This document shows positions 52,764 through 60,838 of a stretch of DNA of 64,000 bases, one piece after another. The notes under the pieces were generated by a model. It saw nothing but the letters and a program-made list of their open reading frames with translations, did no database searches and was not told the DNA's origin. Every line of letters starts with the position of its first letter. Position 1 is the stretch's first letter. Made by a program: the position numbers and the translations under genes. The DNA comes from Treponema succinifaciens DSM 2489 (lineage in GTDB: Bacteria > Spirochaetota > Spirochaetia > Treponematales > Treponemataceae): the NCBI RefSeq assembly GCF_000195275.1, contig NC_015385.1, positions 1,938,501 through 2,002,500 on the forward strand, in the 5' to 3' direction.

Positions 52764-54905
52764 ATGAAACAAAAACATAAGCTTTGGACAAGAGCCATAA
52801 TCATTGCCCTTTCAAGCATTCTGATAACTTTAATCTTTCACTTTTCAAAAGCATTTAACGCTTTTGAAAACAAATCTTATGACCTTCGCATGACAAACGC
52901 TGCAAAATACAAGCAGCCTTGCGAAGAAATATGTCTGATTATTGTTGATCAGAAAAGCATTGACTGGGCAAAAGAAAAATACAACTGGTCATGGCCTTGG
53001 CCTAGAGAAGCTTATGGAAGAATGGTTGATTTTATTTCAGCTGGAAATCCTAAGGCAATTACATTTGATATTCTTTACACAGAGCCTTCTATATATGGAG
53101 AAGAAGATGACATTGCTTTAGGCGCGGCAGAGGCAAAAAGTAAAAAAGTTATCCAGACATTTTTTTATTCCGCAGAAGACTACGGAAAAACTTTAATGCC
53201 TGTAAAGCCAATCAATGACAATGCGGCTCTTCTAGGAAACATTACAAGCGCAAAAGACAGCGACGATATTATCCGCCGCACTCGCCTTTTTGATACATTT
53301 AATGATACTGAATATCCAACGCTCGGACTTGCACCTCTTTTCTTAAATGAAGAAGCTCCTGACTTTTCTTCTATTCCTGTAGTAGACAACAACACTGCCC
53401 TTTTGCGTTTTACAAAATCCATAGATGATTATTTTCCATACAGCGCAAAAGATATACTTGAAAGCCATGATCTTTGGCTACAAGGAAAGGAAGGTGTTTT
53501 GTCTCCAGAGGATTTCAATGACCTTTATATTTTCTGCGCATACTATGCTCCAGGGCTTTTTGACATTTGCTCAACGCCGGTTTCACAAGTTTATCCGGGA
53601 GTCGGAATTCATATTACAACTTTGGATAATTACCTTACAGAAAGCTTTATAAAAAAAGTTCCATTTTGCATTTCTCTTTTATGGCTGATTGCATTGGCAT
53701 TCTTTGCGTCTTTGTTTGCAGTCATAAGTGAAAAAATTTCTCCACGGTTTTCTGCGATTTTTATTTCAGCGGGAATCTTTGCTGGAATCGCGGTTTCAAT
53801 TTTTGTACCTGTGATTTTGTTTAACAACGGATTTTGGCTTTTAATGATTGCGCCTTTGTTCGCTTTTCTTATTTCAGAAATGGCAAGTGTTGTTGTAAGT
53901 TTGTCTGTAGAAGGAAAGCAAAAACGCTTTATCCGTTCTGCGTTCAGCCAATGTCTTTCAAAAGATGTTGTCAATCAAATTATAAATGACTCTTCTTCGT
54001 TTACATTGGGAGGAAAAGAATTTGAAATGTCGGCGATTTTTACAGACATTCAGAAATTTTCATCCTTTAGCGAACTGCTCACAGCAAAAGAGCTAGGCTG
54101 TCTACTAAACTTTTATCTTACAAAAATGTCTGACATCATAATTGATGAAAAAGGAACTGTTGATAAATACGAAGGAGATGCGATTGTTGCACTTGTCGGC
54201 GCGCCAGTTGCAATGCCAGACCATGCAGTTCATGCGTGTGCCGCCGCAATAAAAATGAAAAAAGCAGAACAAGTAATGAATCAAGATATTATACGCTATT
54301 CGCAAAATCCTAAGCCTTCATGGATGGAAGAAGCTTTGTATTCTGCATTTAAAACTCTTGTGGCAAACAGCAAGACAATTTTCACTAGAATCGGAATTAA
54401 TTCAGGTGAAATGATTGCAGGCTATTTTGGTTCGGAAAAGAAAAAGAATTACACAATGATGGGCAACAATGTAAACCTTGCGTCCCGTCTTGAAGGTGTA
54501 AACAAGCAGTATCACACAAATGGAATTCTTATTAGCCAAAGCACAAAAGAATTGATTGGAGACAGATTCGTTGTGCGTTCTCTTGACCGTGTTCGGGTTG
54601 TAAACATCAACACACCGATTGGACTTTATGAACTTATTGAAGAAAAATCTCTTGCATCTCCAGAACTTCTTGATTATATGCAGAACTGGGAAAGCGCAAT
54701 GGCTAAATTCAGCAACAAAAATTACACAAAAGCTAAAGAACTATTGTCTTCCCTTGCGAAAAAAAACAGCAATGACAACGTTGCAAAATATTACATTCAT
54801 CTTCTTGACGACTATTTTCTTAAAGGAACTTTTCCAAAAGAAGCTGACGGTGAAGGAGTTGAATTCAATCCAGACGACGGAGTTTTCAAACTGCTTCAAA
54901 AGTAA
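52764..54905 (+). CDS. CHASE2-domain class III adenylate cyclase
   Basis: 713 residues. An N-terminal membrane segment, extracytoplasmic CHASE2 sensor (about 40-290: ENKSYDLRMTN, EICLIIVDQKSIDWA, WPWPREAYGRMVDFI), three further membrane segments (about 298-385) and a class III cyclase domain (about 415-620): AIFTDIQKFSSFSE with the metal Asp, VDKYEGDAIVALVG with purine-specifying Lys and second Asp, RIGINSGEMIAGYFG and GNNVNLASRLEG. A short helical tail (LDYMQNWESAMAKFSNKNYTKAKELLSSLA) looks TPR-like. It makes cAMP in response to an unknown periplasmic signal. It begins 2 bp after the M48 gene; no terminator follows before tyrA. Confidence 0.93.
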   Translation: MKQKHKLWTRAIIIALSSILITLIFHFSKAFNAFENKSYDLRMTNAAKYKQPCEEICLIIVDQKSIDWAKEKYNWSWPWPREAYGRMVDFISAGNPKAITFDILYTEPSIYGEEDDIALGAAEAKSKKVIQTFFYSAEDYGKTLMPVKPINDNAALLGNITSAKDSDDIIRRTRLFDTFNDTEYPTLGLAPLFLNEEAPDFSSIPVVDNNTALLRFTKSIDDYFPYSAKDILESHDLWLQGKEGVLSPEDFNDLYIFCAYYAPGLFDICSTPVSQVYPGVGIHITTLDNYLTESFIKKVPFCISLLWLIALAFFASLFAVISEKISPRFSAIFISAGIFAGIAVSIFVPVILFNNGFWLLMIAPLFAFLISEMASVVVSLSVEGKQKRFIRSAFSQCLSKDVVNQIINDSSSFTLGGKEFEMSAIFTDIQKFSSFSELLTAKELGCLLNFYLTKMSDIIIDEKGTVDKYEGDAIVALVGAPVAMPDHAVHACAAAIKMKKAEQVMNQDIIRYSQNPKPSWMEEALYSAFKTLVANSKTIFTRIGINSGEMIAGYFGSEKKKNYTMMGNNVNLASRLEGVNKQYHTNGILISQSTKELIGDRFVVRSLDRVRVVNINTPIGLYELIEEKSLASPELLDYMQNWESAMAKFSNKNYTKAKELLSSLAKKNSNDNVAKYYIHLLDDYFLKGTFPKEADGEGVEFNPDDGVFKLLQK

Positions 54906-54934
54906 AGAAACTGAATCAACCTTGCTTTTGAACC

Positions 54935-55828
54935 CTACACTTTTACTTCTATACGGCTCATGGAAATGCGTTTTTCTCGGACATTTTCAAGATAAGACTT
55001 CAGGGAAGAAGCGTTGTTTTTTTCTATAAATCCTTTTAGCTCATTAAGAGATTTTTCAAAATTTTCAATGTGAAGCAGAAGTTCTTTTTTATTTGCAAGG
55101 AAAAGTTCTGTCCACAAAGGAGCATTAATCATGGCGATTCTAGTCAAGTCCTCAAAGCTTCCGCCGCCAAAAGCCGTTATCTTGGAATCTTCCGCACTAT
55201 CAACAAGCGCGCTCGCAATGACATGGCAAAGCTGGGAAGTAAAAGCAATTTTATGGTCGTGAACAAAAGCATCAGTTTCTACAATCCTGGTAAATCCCAT
55301 AAGCGAAACAAGCTGCTTAAAGAGTTCCAGATTTTCGATTTTATTCTGTTTTAGCGGCATTAAAATGTAGTTATGATTCTTAAAAATTGAACCACATGAA
55401 TTTGCATAGCCTTCCTTTTCGCTGCCAGCCATCGGATGCCCCGGAATAAAATCAAATCCACCGGAAAGAATTTCATTCAGGCGAGAAAATATTTCAGACT
55501 TGACTCCGCTTATGTCCGTTACGATTGAACCGGGCTTAAAATTATTTTTGTGCTGAATTAAAAATTCCAAAGTCGCATGAGGATAAAGGCACACAAAAAC
55601 AAAATCACACTGGCAAAGCATAGAGTCAACTTTGCTGATAAGAAAAGTTTCATCCGCAATGTGCTGTTCTCTCGCCAAGGAAAGGGATGCTTCATTTATG
55701 TCCGCAGCAAGAATCTTTCCGCTGGCAGAAGAAACTGAAAGCACATTTTCCCTGATTGCCTTTCCAAGAGAGCCGCCCATAAGACCGAATCCAACAATTC
55801 CATAAGTCAAGTCTGATAAATTTTTCAA
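54935..55828 (-). CDS. tyrA: Prephenate dehydrogenase
   Basis: 297 residues. Rossmann loop GIVGFGLMGGSLG, ISGVKSEI, FIPGHPMAGSEKEGY and SQLCHVIASAL are the TyrA signatures. Oxidises prephenate to 4-hydroxyphenylpyruvate for tyrosine. The start is TTG 55828, with AAGGA at 7 nt. It lies 63 bp downstream of aroF and is thus also under the aromatic attenuator. It converges with the cyclase gene, whose transcripts would run antisense through it. Confidence 0.94.
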   Translation of the reverse strand: MKNLSDLTYGIVGFGLMGGSLGKAIRENVLSVSSASGKILAADINEASLSLAREQHIADETFLISKVDSMLCQCDFVFVCLYPHATLEFLIQHKNNFKPGSIVTDISGVKSEIFSRLNEILSGGFDFIPGHPMAGSEKEGYANSCGSIFKNHNYILMPLKQNKIENLELFKQLVSLMGFTRIVETDAFVHDHKIAFTSQLCHVIASALVDSAEDSKITAFGGGSFEDLTRIAMINAPLWTELFLANKKELLLHIENFEKSLNELKGFIEKNNASSLKSYLENVREKRISMSRIEVKV

Positions 55829-55852
55829 TTTGAAATCCTTCTATTGTTGAGC

Positions 55853-55893
55853 TGCCGGAACTTTTTTTCTTATTAAGAATCCGGCATTTTTTT
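55853..55893 (+). terminator. Plus-strand intrinsic terminator in the aroF-tyrA gap
   Basis: TGCCGGA (55853-55859) pairs perfectly with TCCGGCA (55880-55886), with an inner TTCTT/AAGAA match, followed by seven T on the plus strand (55887-55893). On the minus strand there is no T-run. It would stop plus-strand read-through coming from the cyclase operon. Confidence 0.6.
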
Positions 55894-56926
55894 ACATAGT
55901 TTTTCCTTCAACAGCCGCATATTTTCCAAGCTTAATCATGAGTTCTTCAAACTGACTAGGTGGAAGCTGCTGGCTTGCATCGCTCCAAGCCTTTTCAGGG
56001 CAGCAGTGAACTTCAATTTCAAGTCCGTCAGCACCGGCGGCAACAGCAGACTGGGCAAGAGTTCCTACCATCCATCTGATTCCGCAGGCATGGCTTGGGT
56101 CAATCACAACCGGTAAGTGTGAAACTTTATGAAGATAAGGAACTGCGCTTACATCAAGGCAGTTGCGTGTATATCCGTCATAAGTTCTAATTCCGCGCTC
56201 GCAAAGAATGACATTTTCGTTTCCGTTGGCCATTATATATTCCGCGCTCATCAAAAGCTCGTTGATTGTTCCAGAAAGACCGCGCTTAAGCAGAACCGGC
56301 TTATTAAATTTTCCAAGTTCCTTCAGAAGGTCAAAGTTCTGAAAATTTCTTGCTCCAACTTGAATCAAGTCAACATTTTCAAAATTCTTAAGTTCGCTGA
56401 TTGCCATAAGCTCCGTGCAGATTGGAAGCCCTGTTTCTTTCTTTGCTTTTTCAAGAAGCTTTATACCTTCCTTTCCAAGCCCTTGAAAACTATAAGGTGA
56501 AGTTCTTGGCTTGTATGCGCCGCCACGTAAAATTCTTGCTCCGGCTTTTTTTACAGCAAATGCCGCATTCATAATCTGGTCTTCAGTTTCAACAGCGCAA
56601 GGACCTGCGATTACAGGAACAGTTTTTCCGTCTCCAATTTTACATTCAATAACGCCGCTCTGCCCTGTTCCGATGCAGACAACTGTATTTTCCGGATGGA
56701 ATGAACGGCTTGCCATTTTATACGGTGCGCTGACACGCTCCGCAGTTTCAACTATATCATTTGCAAGGAAATCCTCTGGAACAAGTTTTGAAGTATCGCC
56801 TAGAAGACCAATAATAGTCTTGTCTACTCCAGTCGAAATATGAACGCCAAGACCTTTCTGCTTAACCTCTTCAACAAATTCATTGATTGCCGGCTCTGTC
56901 GCGCCTTTCTTTAAAATCACTATCAT
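55892..56926 (-). CDS. aroF: 3-deoxy-7-phosphoheptulonate synthase (AroF type Ibeta)
   Basis: 344 residues. An N-terminal ACT-like/ferredoxin-like domain (1-80, MIVILKKGATEPAINEF) is followed by the DAHP synthase barrel: VIAGPCAVETEDQI, ARILRGGAYKPRTSPYSFQG, ELGKFNKPVLLKRG, VILCERGIRTYDGYTRN, VIDPSHACG and EVHCCPEKAWSDA. First step of the shikimate pathway. GGAGG is 7 nt before the ATG at 56926. Expression is controlled by the upstream leader peptide and terminator. Confidence 0.96.
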   Translation of the reverse strand: MIVILKKGATEPAINEFVEEVKQKGLGVHISTGVDKTIIGLLGDTSKLVPEDFLANDIVETAERVSAPYKMASRSFHPENTVVCIGTGQSGVIECKIGDGKTVPVIAGPCAVETEDQIMNAAFAVKKAGARILRGGAYKPRTSPYSFQGLGKEGIKLLEKAKKETGLPICTELMAISELKNFENVDLIQVGARNFQNFDLLKELGKFNKPVLLKRGLSGTINELLMSAEYIMANGNENVILCERGIRTYDGYTRNCLDVSAVPYLHKVSHLPVVIDPSHACGIRWMVGTLAQSAVAAGADGLEIEVHCCPEKAWSDASQQLPPSQFEELMIKLGKYAAVEGKTM

Positions 56927-56957
56927 ACAAAAACCTCCGAAATTTAAACCGTCTGGC

Positions 56958-56988
56958 AAAAAAAAGAGCCTTCCACTGCGGAAGGCTC
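56958..56988 (-). terminator. Attenuator terminator upstream of aroF
   Basis: GAGCCTTCC (56988-56980) pairs perfectly with GGAAGGCTC (56974-56966), 5-nt loop, then eight T. It sits between the leader peptide and aroF, so it must be bypassed for aroF-tyrA expression. Confidence 0.88.
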
Positions 56989-57049
56989 CATTATTTTACC
57001 AGTTATACGGCAAACACAATGCTCGCTATTATCTAGCGAAACTTCCGCA
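56958..57049 (-). promoter_or_regulatory. Transcription attenuator (antiterminator/terminator switch)
   Basis: TGCGGAAG at the end of the leader peptide (57049-57042) is complementary to CTTCCGCA in the terminator's ascending arm (56984-56977), giving an antiterminator. A separate hairpin TCGCTA-TAGCGA (57039-57034 with 57028-57023) includes the leader stop codon. A ribosome reaching the stop would cover TGCGGAAG and allow the terminator; a ribosome stalled in the Tyr/Phe/Trp codons would leave it free. Confidence 0.75.
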
Positions 57050-57137
57050 AGGCACGAGAAAACCAATAAAAGCTAAAGTAAAGGTAAGCCAACGATGAGA
57101 TATTGATAATTACTGCCCAATGGGTTGTGTTTTTCAT
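57033..57137 (-). CDS. Aromatic leader peptide for aroF attenuation
   Basis: 34 residues from ATG 57137 to TAG 57033. The middle reads SLAYLYFSFYWFSR: three Tyr, three Phe and one Trp within ten residues, plus a Trp at residue 7. The ATG is 7 nt after the -10 box with no ribosome binding site. Position, composition and the downstream antiterminator/terminator pairings fit a classical amino-acid attenuation leader, sensing Tyr, Phe and perhaps Trp supply. Confidence 0.82.
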   Translation of the reverse strand: MKNTTHWAVIINISSLAYLYFSFYWFSRALRKFR

Positions 57138-57144
57138 AGTAAAA

Positions 57145-57173
57145 AATATATCATGCAAAACTGATACTGTCAA
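57145..57173 (-). promoter_or_regulatory. Promoter of the aroF leader, leaderless candidate
   Basis: On the minus strand TTGACA (57173-57168), 17-nt spacer, TATATT (57150-57145), then 7 nt to the leader ATG. Confidence 0.75.
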
Positions 57174-57193
57174 CAAAAACATTTTTGTATTTG

Positions 57194-57421
57194 CTACATT
57201 GTATAGCCAGGCTTTACAAAAATATTTTTATTATCCGGGTCTACAATCTTGTTAAAAACACGCTCTTTCCATTCGTCCTGCGGAATATCTTCTACAGAAA
57301 CAGAAAAATGCTCGATTCCCCTGCCAAGCTCCTCGCTCGCTACTTTTGCAAGTTTTTCTGCAAGATTTTTCTTGATTTCGTCATTTCTTCCGGGAAACAT
57401 TTGAACTGTAATATGCGGCAT
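57194..57421 (-). CDS. 4-oxalocrotonate tautomerase-family protein
   Basis: 75 residues beginning MPHITVQMFPGR: Pro2 becomes the catalytic N-terminal proline after Met removal. The rest (EIKKNLAEKLAKVASEELG, HFSVSVEDIPQDEW) matches the small tautomerase fold. The natural substrate is unknown. GGAGG is 6 nt before the ATG, which follows the sulfhydrylase stop by one base, so they are co-translated. Confidence 0.9.
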   Translation of the reverse strand: MPHITVQMFPGRNDEIKKNLAEKLAKVASEELGRGIEHFSVSVEDIPQDEWKERVFNKIVDPDNKNIFVKPGYTM

Positions 57422-57422
57422 C

Positions 57423-58709
57423 TTAAACCTCCAGTGCCTGAGTTAAATCAGCAATTATATCATTTACATTTTCAACACCAACAGAAAGTCTTACCATGTC
57501 CGGCAAAACACCTGCAGCCTTTAGCTCTTCATCGGACATCTGCCTGTGTGTAGAACTTGCAGGGTGAAGAACACAAGTCCTGCTGTCCGCAACGTGCGTT
57601 GCAATCATTGCAAGCTTAAGGTTCGACATGAATTTTTCAGCAACCTGTCTTCCGCCTTTCACTCCAAAAGAAATAACTCCGCAAGTTCCGTTCGGCATAT
57701 ATTTTTTTGCAAGCTCGTAATATTTGTTTCCTTTTAATCCGGGATAGTTCACCCAGGAAACATTTTTATGCGACTGAAGAAATTCAGCAATTTTCAAGGC
57801 ATTTTCGCAGTGACGGGCAACACGAAGCGGCAGGGATTCAAGTCCAAGATTTAAAAAGTAAGCATTCATCGGGGACTGAACAGAGCCAAAGTCTCTCATA
57901 AGCTGAACAGTTGCTTTTGTAATAAACGCGCCTTCCTTTCCAAATTTTTTTGCGTAAACCACGCCGTGATAGCTTTCATCCGGGGTGCAAAGGCCCGGAA
58001 ATTTCTGGGCGTTTGCAAGCCAATCAAATTTTCCAGAATCAACAATCGCGCCACCAATAGTCGCATCATGTCCATCCATATATTTTGTTGTGGAATGAGT
58101 TACAATGTCTGCGCCCCATTCAAACGGACGGCAATTCACGGGAGTTGCAAAAGTATTGTCTACAATAAGTGGAACTCCGTGGCTGTGCGCCGCTTTTGCA
58201 AAACGCTCAATGTCAAAAACAATCAAAGCCGGATTCGCAATCGTTTCGCCAAAAACAGCTTTTGTGTTCGGTTTAAAAGCCGCATTAAGTTCCTCCTCTG
58301 AACATTCGGGATCTACAAAAGTAAAATCAATTCCCATCTTGCGCATTGTAACATTGAACAAGTTGAAAGTTCCTCCATAAATTGTAGAAGAAACAACAAC
58401 ATGATCGCCTGCGCTTGCAATATTAAAAACCGCAAAAAAGTTTGCCGCCTGGCCGGAAGAAGTGAGCATAGCGGCAGTTCCACCTTCAAGAGCAGCAATT
58501 TTCGCAGCCACATAATCATTTGTAGGATTCTGGAGTCTGCTGTAAAAATAGCCAGAATCTTCAAGGTCAAAAAGTTTTCCCATTGCTTCGCTTGTGTCAT
58601 ACTTAAAAGTTGTACTTTGAACAATAGGAATCATTCTAGGCTCGCCGTTTTTTGGCTCATAGCCTGAGTGAATGCATTTCGTCTCAATTCCGTTTTGAAA
58701 ATCTTTCAT
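57423..58709 (-). CDS. O-acetylhomoserine sulfhydrylase (Cys/Met metabolism PLP enzyme)
   Basis: 428 residues: ETKCIHSGYEP at the N-terminus, YFYSRLQNPTND, AAMLTSSGQAANFFA, VVVSSTIYGGTFNLF, VPLIVDNTFATP and HSTTKYMDGHDATIGG with the PLP lysine, ending VRLSVGVENVNDIIADL. Matches the long MetY-type enzyme that makes homocysteine from O-acetylhomoserine and sulfide. This would feed metH elsewhere in the window. A gamma-lyase activity cannot be excluded. Confidence 0.92.
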   Translation of the reverse strand: MKDFQNGIETKCIHSGYEPKNGEPRMIPIVQSTTFKYDTSEAMGKLFDLEDSGYFYSRLQNPTNDYVAAKIAALEGGTAAMLTSSGQAANFFAVFNIASAGDHVVVSSTIYGGTFNLFNVTMRKMGIDFTFVDPECSEEELNAAFKPNTKAVFGETIANPALIVFDIERFAKAAHSHGVPLIVDNTFATPVNCRPFEWGADIVTHSTTKYMDGHDATIGGAIVDSGKFDWLANAQKFPGLCTPDESYHGVVYAKKFGKEGAFITKATVQLMRDFGSVQSPMNAYFLNLGLESLPLRVARHCENALKIAEFLQSHKNVSWVNYPGLKGNKYYELAKKYMPNGTCGVISFGVKGGRQVAEKFMSNLKLAMIATHVADSRTCVLHPASSTHRQMSDEELKAAGVLPDMVRLSVGVENVNDIIADLTQALEV

Positions 58710-58743
58710 TCTTTATACACCTCAATATTTTTGTACTTAAAAC

Positions 58744-60687
58744 TTAATTTACAATTTCAAATTCAACTTGCAGTTCTGTAAGTTCAATTTTCTTTACTTT
58801 TATTTTCACCACGTCATTAAGCTCTGTTTTTTCAGGGCAAGGCATAAAGGTTTCTATTGCAAGAGAAGGAATTGAAAAAAGAGGAAGCTTCATTCCCTTG
58901 TCAACGCAGACAGCCTCACCTGTCCAGCCGGGATTTTGCAAAAGATAAACAAGAGTCCAGTGCATATTGCTTTTGCGTTCAGCCTTGTGAGCCGCCTGAG
59001 CCCCGGCATCTCCTTCTGAAATACGCATAAGAATAGTGTCCTTGTCCAAAAGCTCCCTTTTATCCAAAAATGCTCGCAGCTGAATATGAGCAATCAAGTC
59101 TCCGTAGCGGCGCAAAGGGCTTGTAACCTGACTGTACATATTAAGCCCCAAAGCGCAATGCATTCCAGGAGTTACACCGACAGATCTTTTTCTCATGCAT
59201 CTTCTAAGCCTGAACTGACCTGCAAGACCTTCCGGAACATCATCTGGAATTACAGGAGCTTCCTGGCTTACAAACGGAAAAGGAATCTGATTTTTGAATG
59301 CGAATTTTGCAGCTCCTTCTCCGGCCAAAAGCATCATCTCACGGATCATTTCTGAGCTTTTAGGATGAACAAGAGGCTCGATTGAAACTTTTTTTGTTTC
59401 AGGTTCAACGGAAATATGAACTTCCGGCATTGAAATCTGAACAGCCCCGGACTTTTTGCGGCGTTCCACATTTTTCCATGCGATAGAAAAAAGAGGCTTT
59501 AGCTCTTCACTTTCCATAAGATCATCAGCCTGCTCATAAGAAAGGCGCTTTACTTTTACAAGTGTCTTAAAAACGGAACAATCTTCAATCGCGCCGTTTT
59601 CATCAAGAAGAATTCTAAAAGACAAGGCACGGCTTTTTTCCTTTAGTCCAAGCGCATAATCTTCAAGACAACTTTCACAAAGCATTCTGGCAGCACCTTC
59701 TGGAATATAAAGAGTTGCACCTCTTGCACGCGCATTTTTATCAATAGGAGAATCTGGCTGAACCGTAGACGCCGGATCTGCAATATGAATCCAAAGATAT
59801 TTTCCGTCAAAGGCAACAGCATCGTCCGGATCAGTTGACCAGGCATTGTCAATTGCATAAGAAATACAGTCAAGCTCAAGCCGCTCTTCTTCCGGCGGAG
59901 AATCAAGGGAATCTGACGCTGATTTTGTGGAAAGTCCCCAGCGCAAAGGATACGGATTACGTGTAATGTCCCAAAGTCCTGTATCAAGCAAAAGTTTGTG
60001 CGCACGTTCTGGAGTTTCCTTTAAGCCGGCATCATGCATTGTACGGCTTTTGTCTGTTTTTCCAAGCGCAAGAGCTTCCACATCGCCCATAAAAACAGAA
60101 TCTTCCGGCAAAAGCTTTCCAGTTTTTAATCGCTGAATAAATTCAGACCGCAGTTCGGCTTCTTTTTCCTTTTCACCGGCTTTTTTTACAAGGGAGTCAA
60201 TTTCTTGCTGAGGGCGGACAGTAAACGCAATTTTTCCGTCCAGCTGATCCTTTAAAACCTGGCTAAAATAAACAGTATTTTTTAAGGCGCAGTAAAGTCC
60301 CCAAGCCTCATCAGGTTTTACTTCGCCTCTAAAAAGTGAAACCAATTCATTAAAAGGATAACTTTCGCCAGGAGTTTCGCCTGACAAAAGTTCATAGCAG
60401 TCTTTTATCTGAAGAAAAATCTCATTTGCCTGCTCAAGATTGTAAATATCAGAGGCTGAAGGACATTTTTCCACAGCGAATTTCAAAACAGATTCAAGAG
60501 AAGAAACAGGACCTTCATTCAGCAAAAGAATATCCTTTGCGCGGACATTCTGAGTTTCATAAACAGCAGGCTTTGTGGCAGTGGCAGGAACAGACTGAAA
60601 TTTTATAGAAAACTTATTATTTTCACCAACAGAAAGAACAACAGCAGCAGTATTTTTATATATAACAAGTGAATTAGGTTTTATCAT
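58744..60687 (-). CDS. RNase II/R-family exoribonuclease
   Basis: 647 residues. The RNB catalytic core is clear: SYAIDNAWSTDPDDAVAF (metal-binding Asp cluster), WIHIADPASTVQPDSPIDKNARARGATLYIP, LSFRILLDENG and YSQVTSPLRRYGDLIAHIQL. The N-terminal 250 residues do not show standard cold-shock domains but a Gly/Pro-poor region with LYCALKNTVYFSQ; the C-terminal S1-like end is short. Degrades RNA 3' to 5'. No ribosome binding site is obvious before the ATG. Confidence 0.9.
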   Translation of the reverse strand: MIKPNSLVIYKNTAAVVLSVGENNKFSIKFQSVPATATKPAVYETQNVRAKDILLLNEGPVSSLESVLKFAVEKCPSASDIYNLEQANEIFLQIKDCYELLSGETPGESYPFNELVSLFRGEVKPDEAWGLYCALKNTVYFSQVLKDQLDGKIAFTVRPQQEIDSLVKKAGEKEKEAELRSEFIQRLKTGKLLPEDSVFMGDVEALALGKTDKSRTMHDAGLKETPERAHKLLLDTGLWDITRNPYPLRWGLSTKSASDSLDSPPEEERLELDCISYAIDNAWSTDPDDAVAFDGKYLWIHIADPASTVQPDSPIDKNARARGATLYIPEGAARMLCESCLEDYALGLKEKSRALSFRILLDENGAIEDCSVFKTLVKVKRLSYEQADDLMESEELKPLFSIAWKNVERRKKSGAVQISMPEVHISVEPETKKVSIEPLVHPKSSEMIREMMLLAGEGAAKFAFKNQIPFPFVSQEAPVIPDDVPEGLAGQFRLRRCMRKRSVGVTPGMHCALGLNMYSQVTSPLRRYGDLIAHIQLRAFLDKRELLDKDTILMRISEGDAGAQAAHKAERKSNMHWTLVYLLQNPGWTGEAVCVDKGMKLPLFSIPSLAIETFMPCPEKTELNDVVKIKVKKIELTELQVEFEIVN

Positions 60688-60755
60688 GCTGAAAGTTTAC
60701 AATAAAAAAAAAGCAATTACAATAAAGATTGTTATGGCTGATTCTATAATGACAT

Positions 60756-60788
60756 AAAAAAACACCGCCAGAATTGCTCTAGCGGTGT
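60756..60788 (-). terminator. Intrinsic terminator after the sugar ABC ATPase gene
   Basis: Stem of 11 positions with one mismatch (60762-60772 with 60778-60788), 5-nt loop, and a seven-base T-run on the minus strand (60762-60756). The ATAATGACATAAA just beyond resembles the dispersed repeat family's tail. Confidence 0.85.
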
Positions 60789-60838
60789 CCAAGGCTACAA
60801 ATTTTCAAGTCTGCCTAAGAAAACTTGAAAAGCATAGA

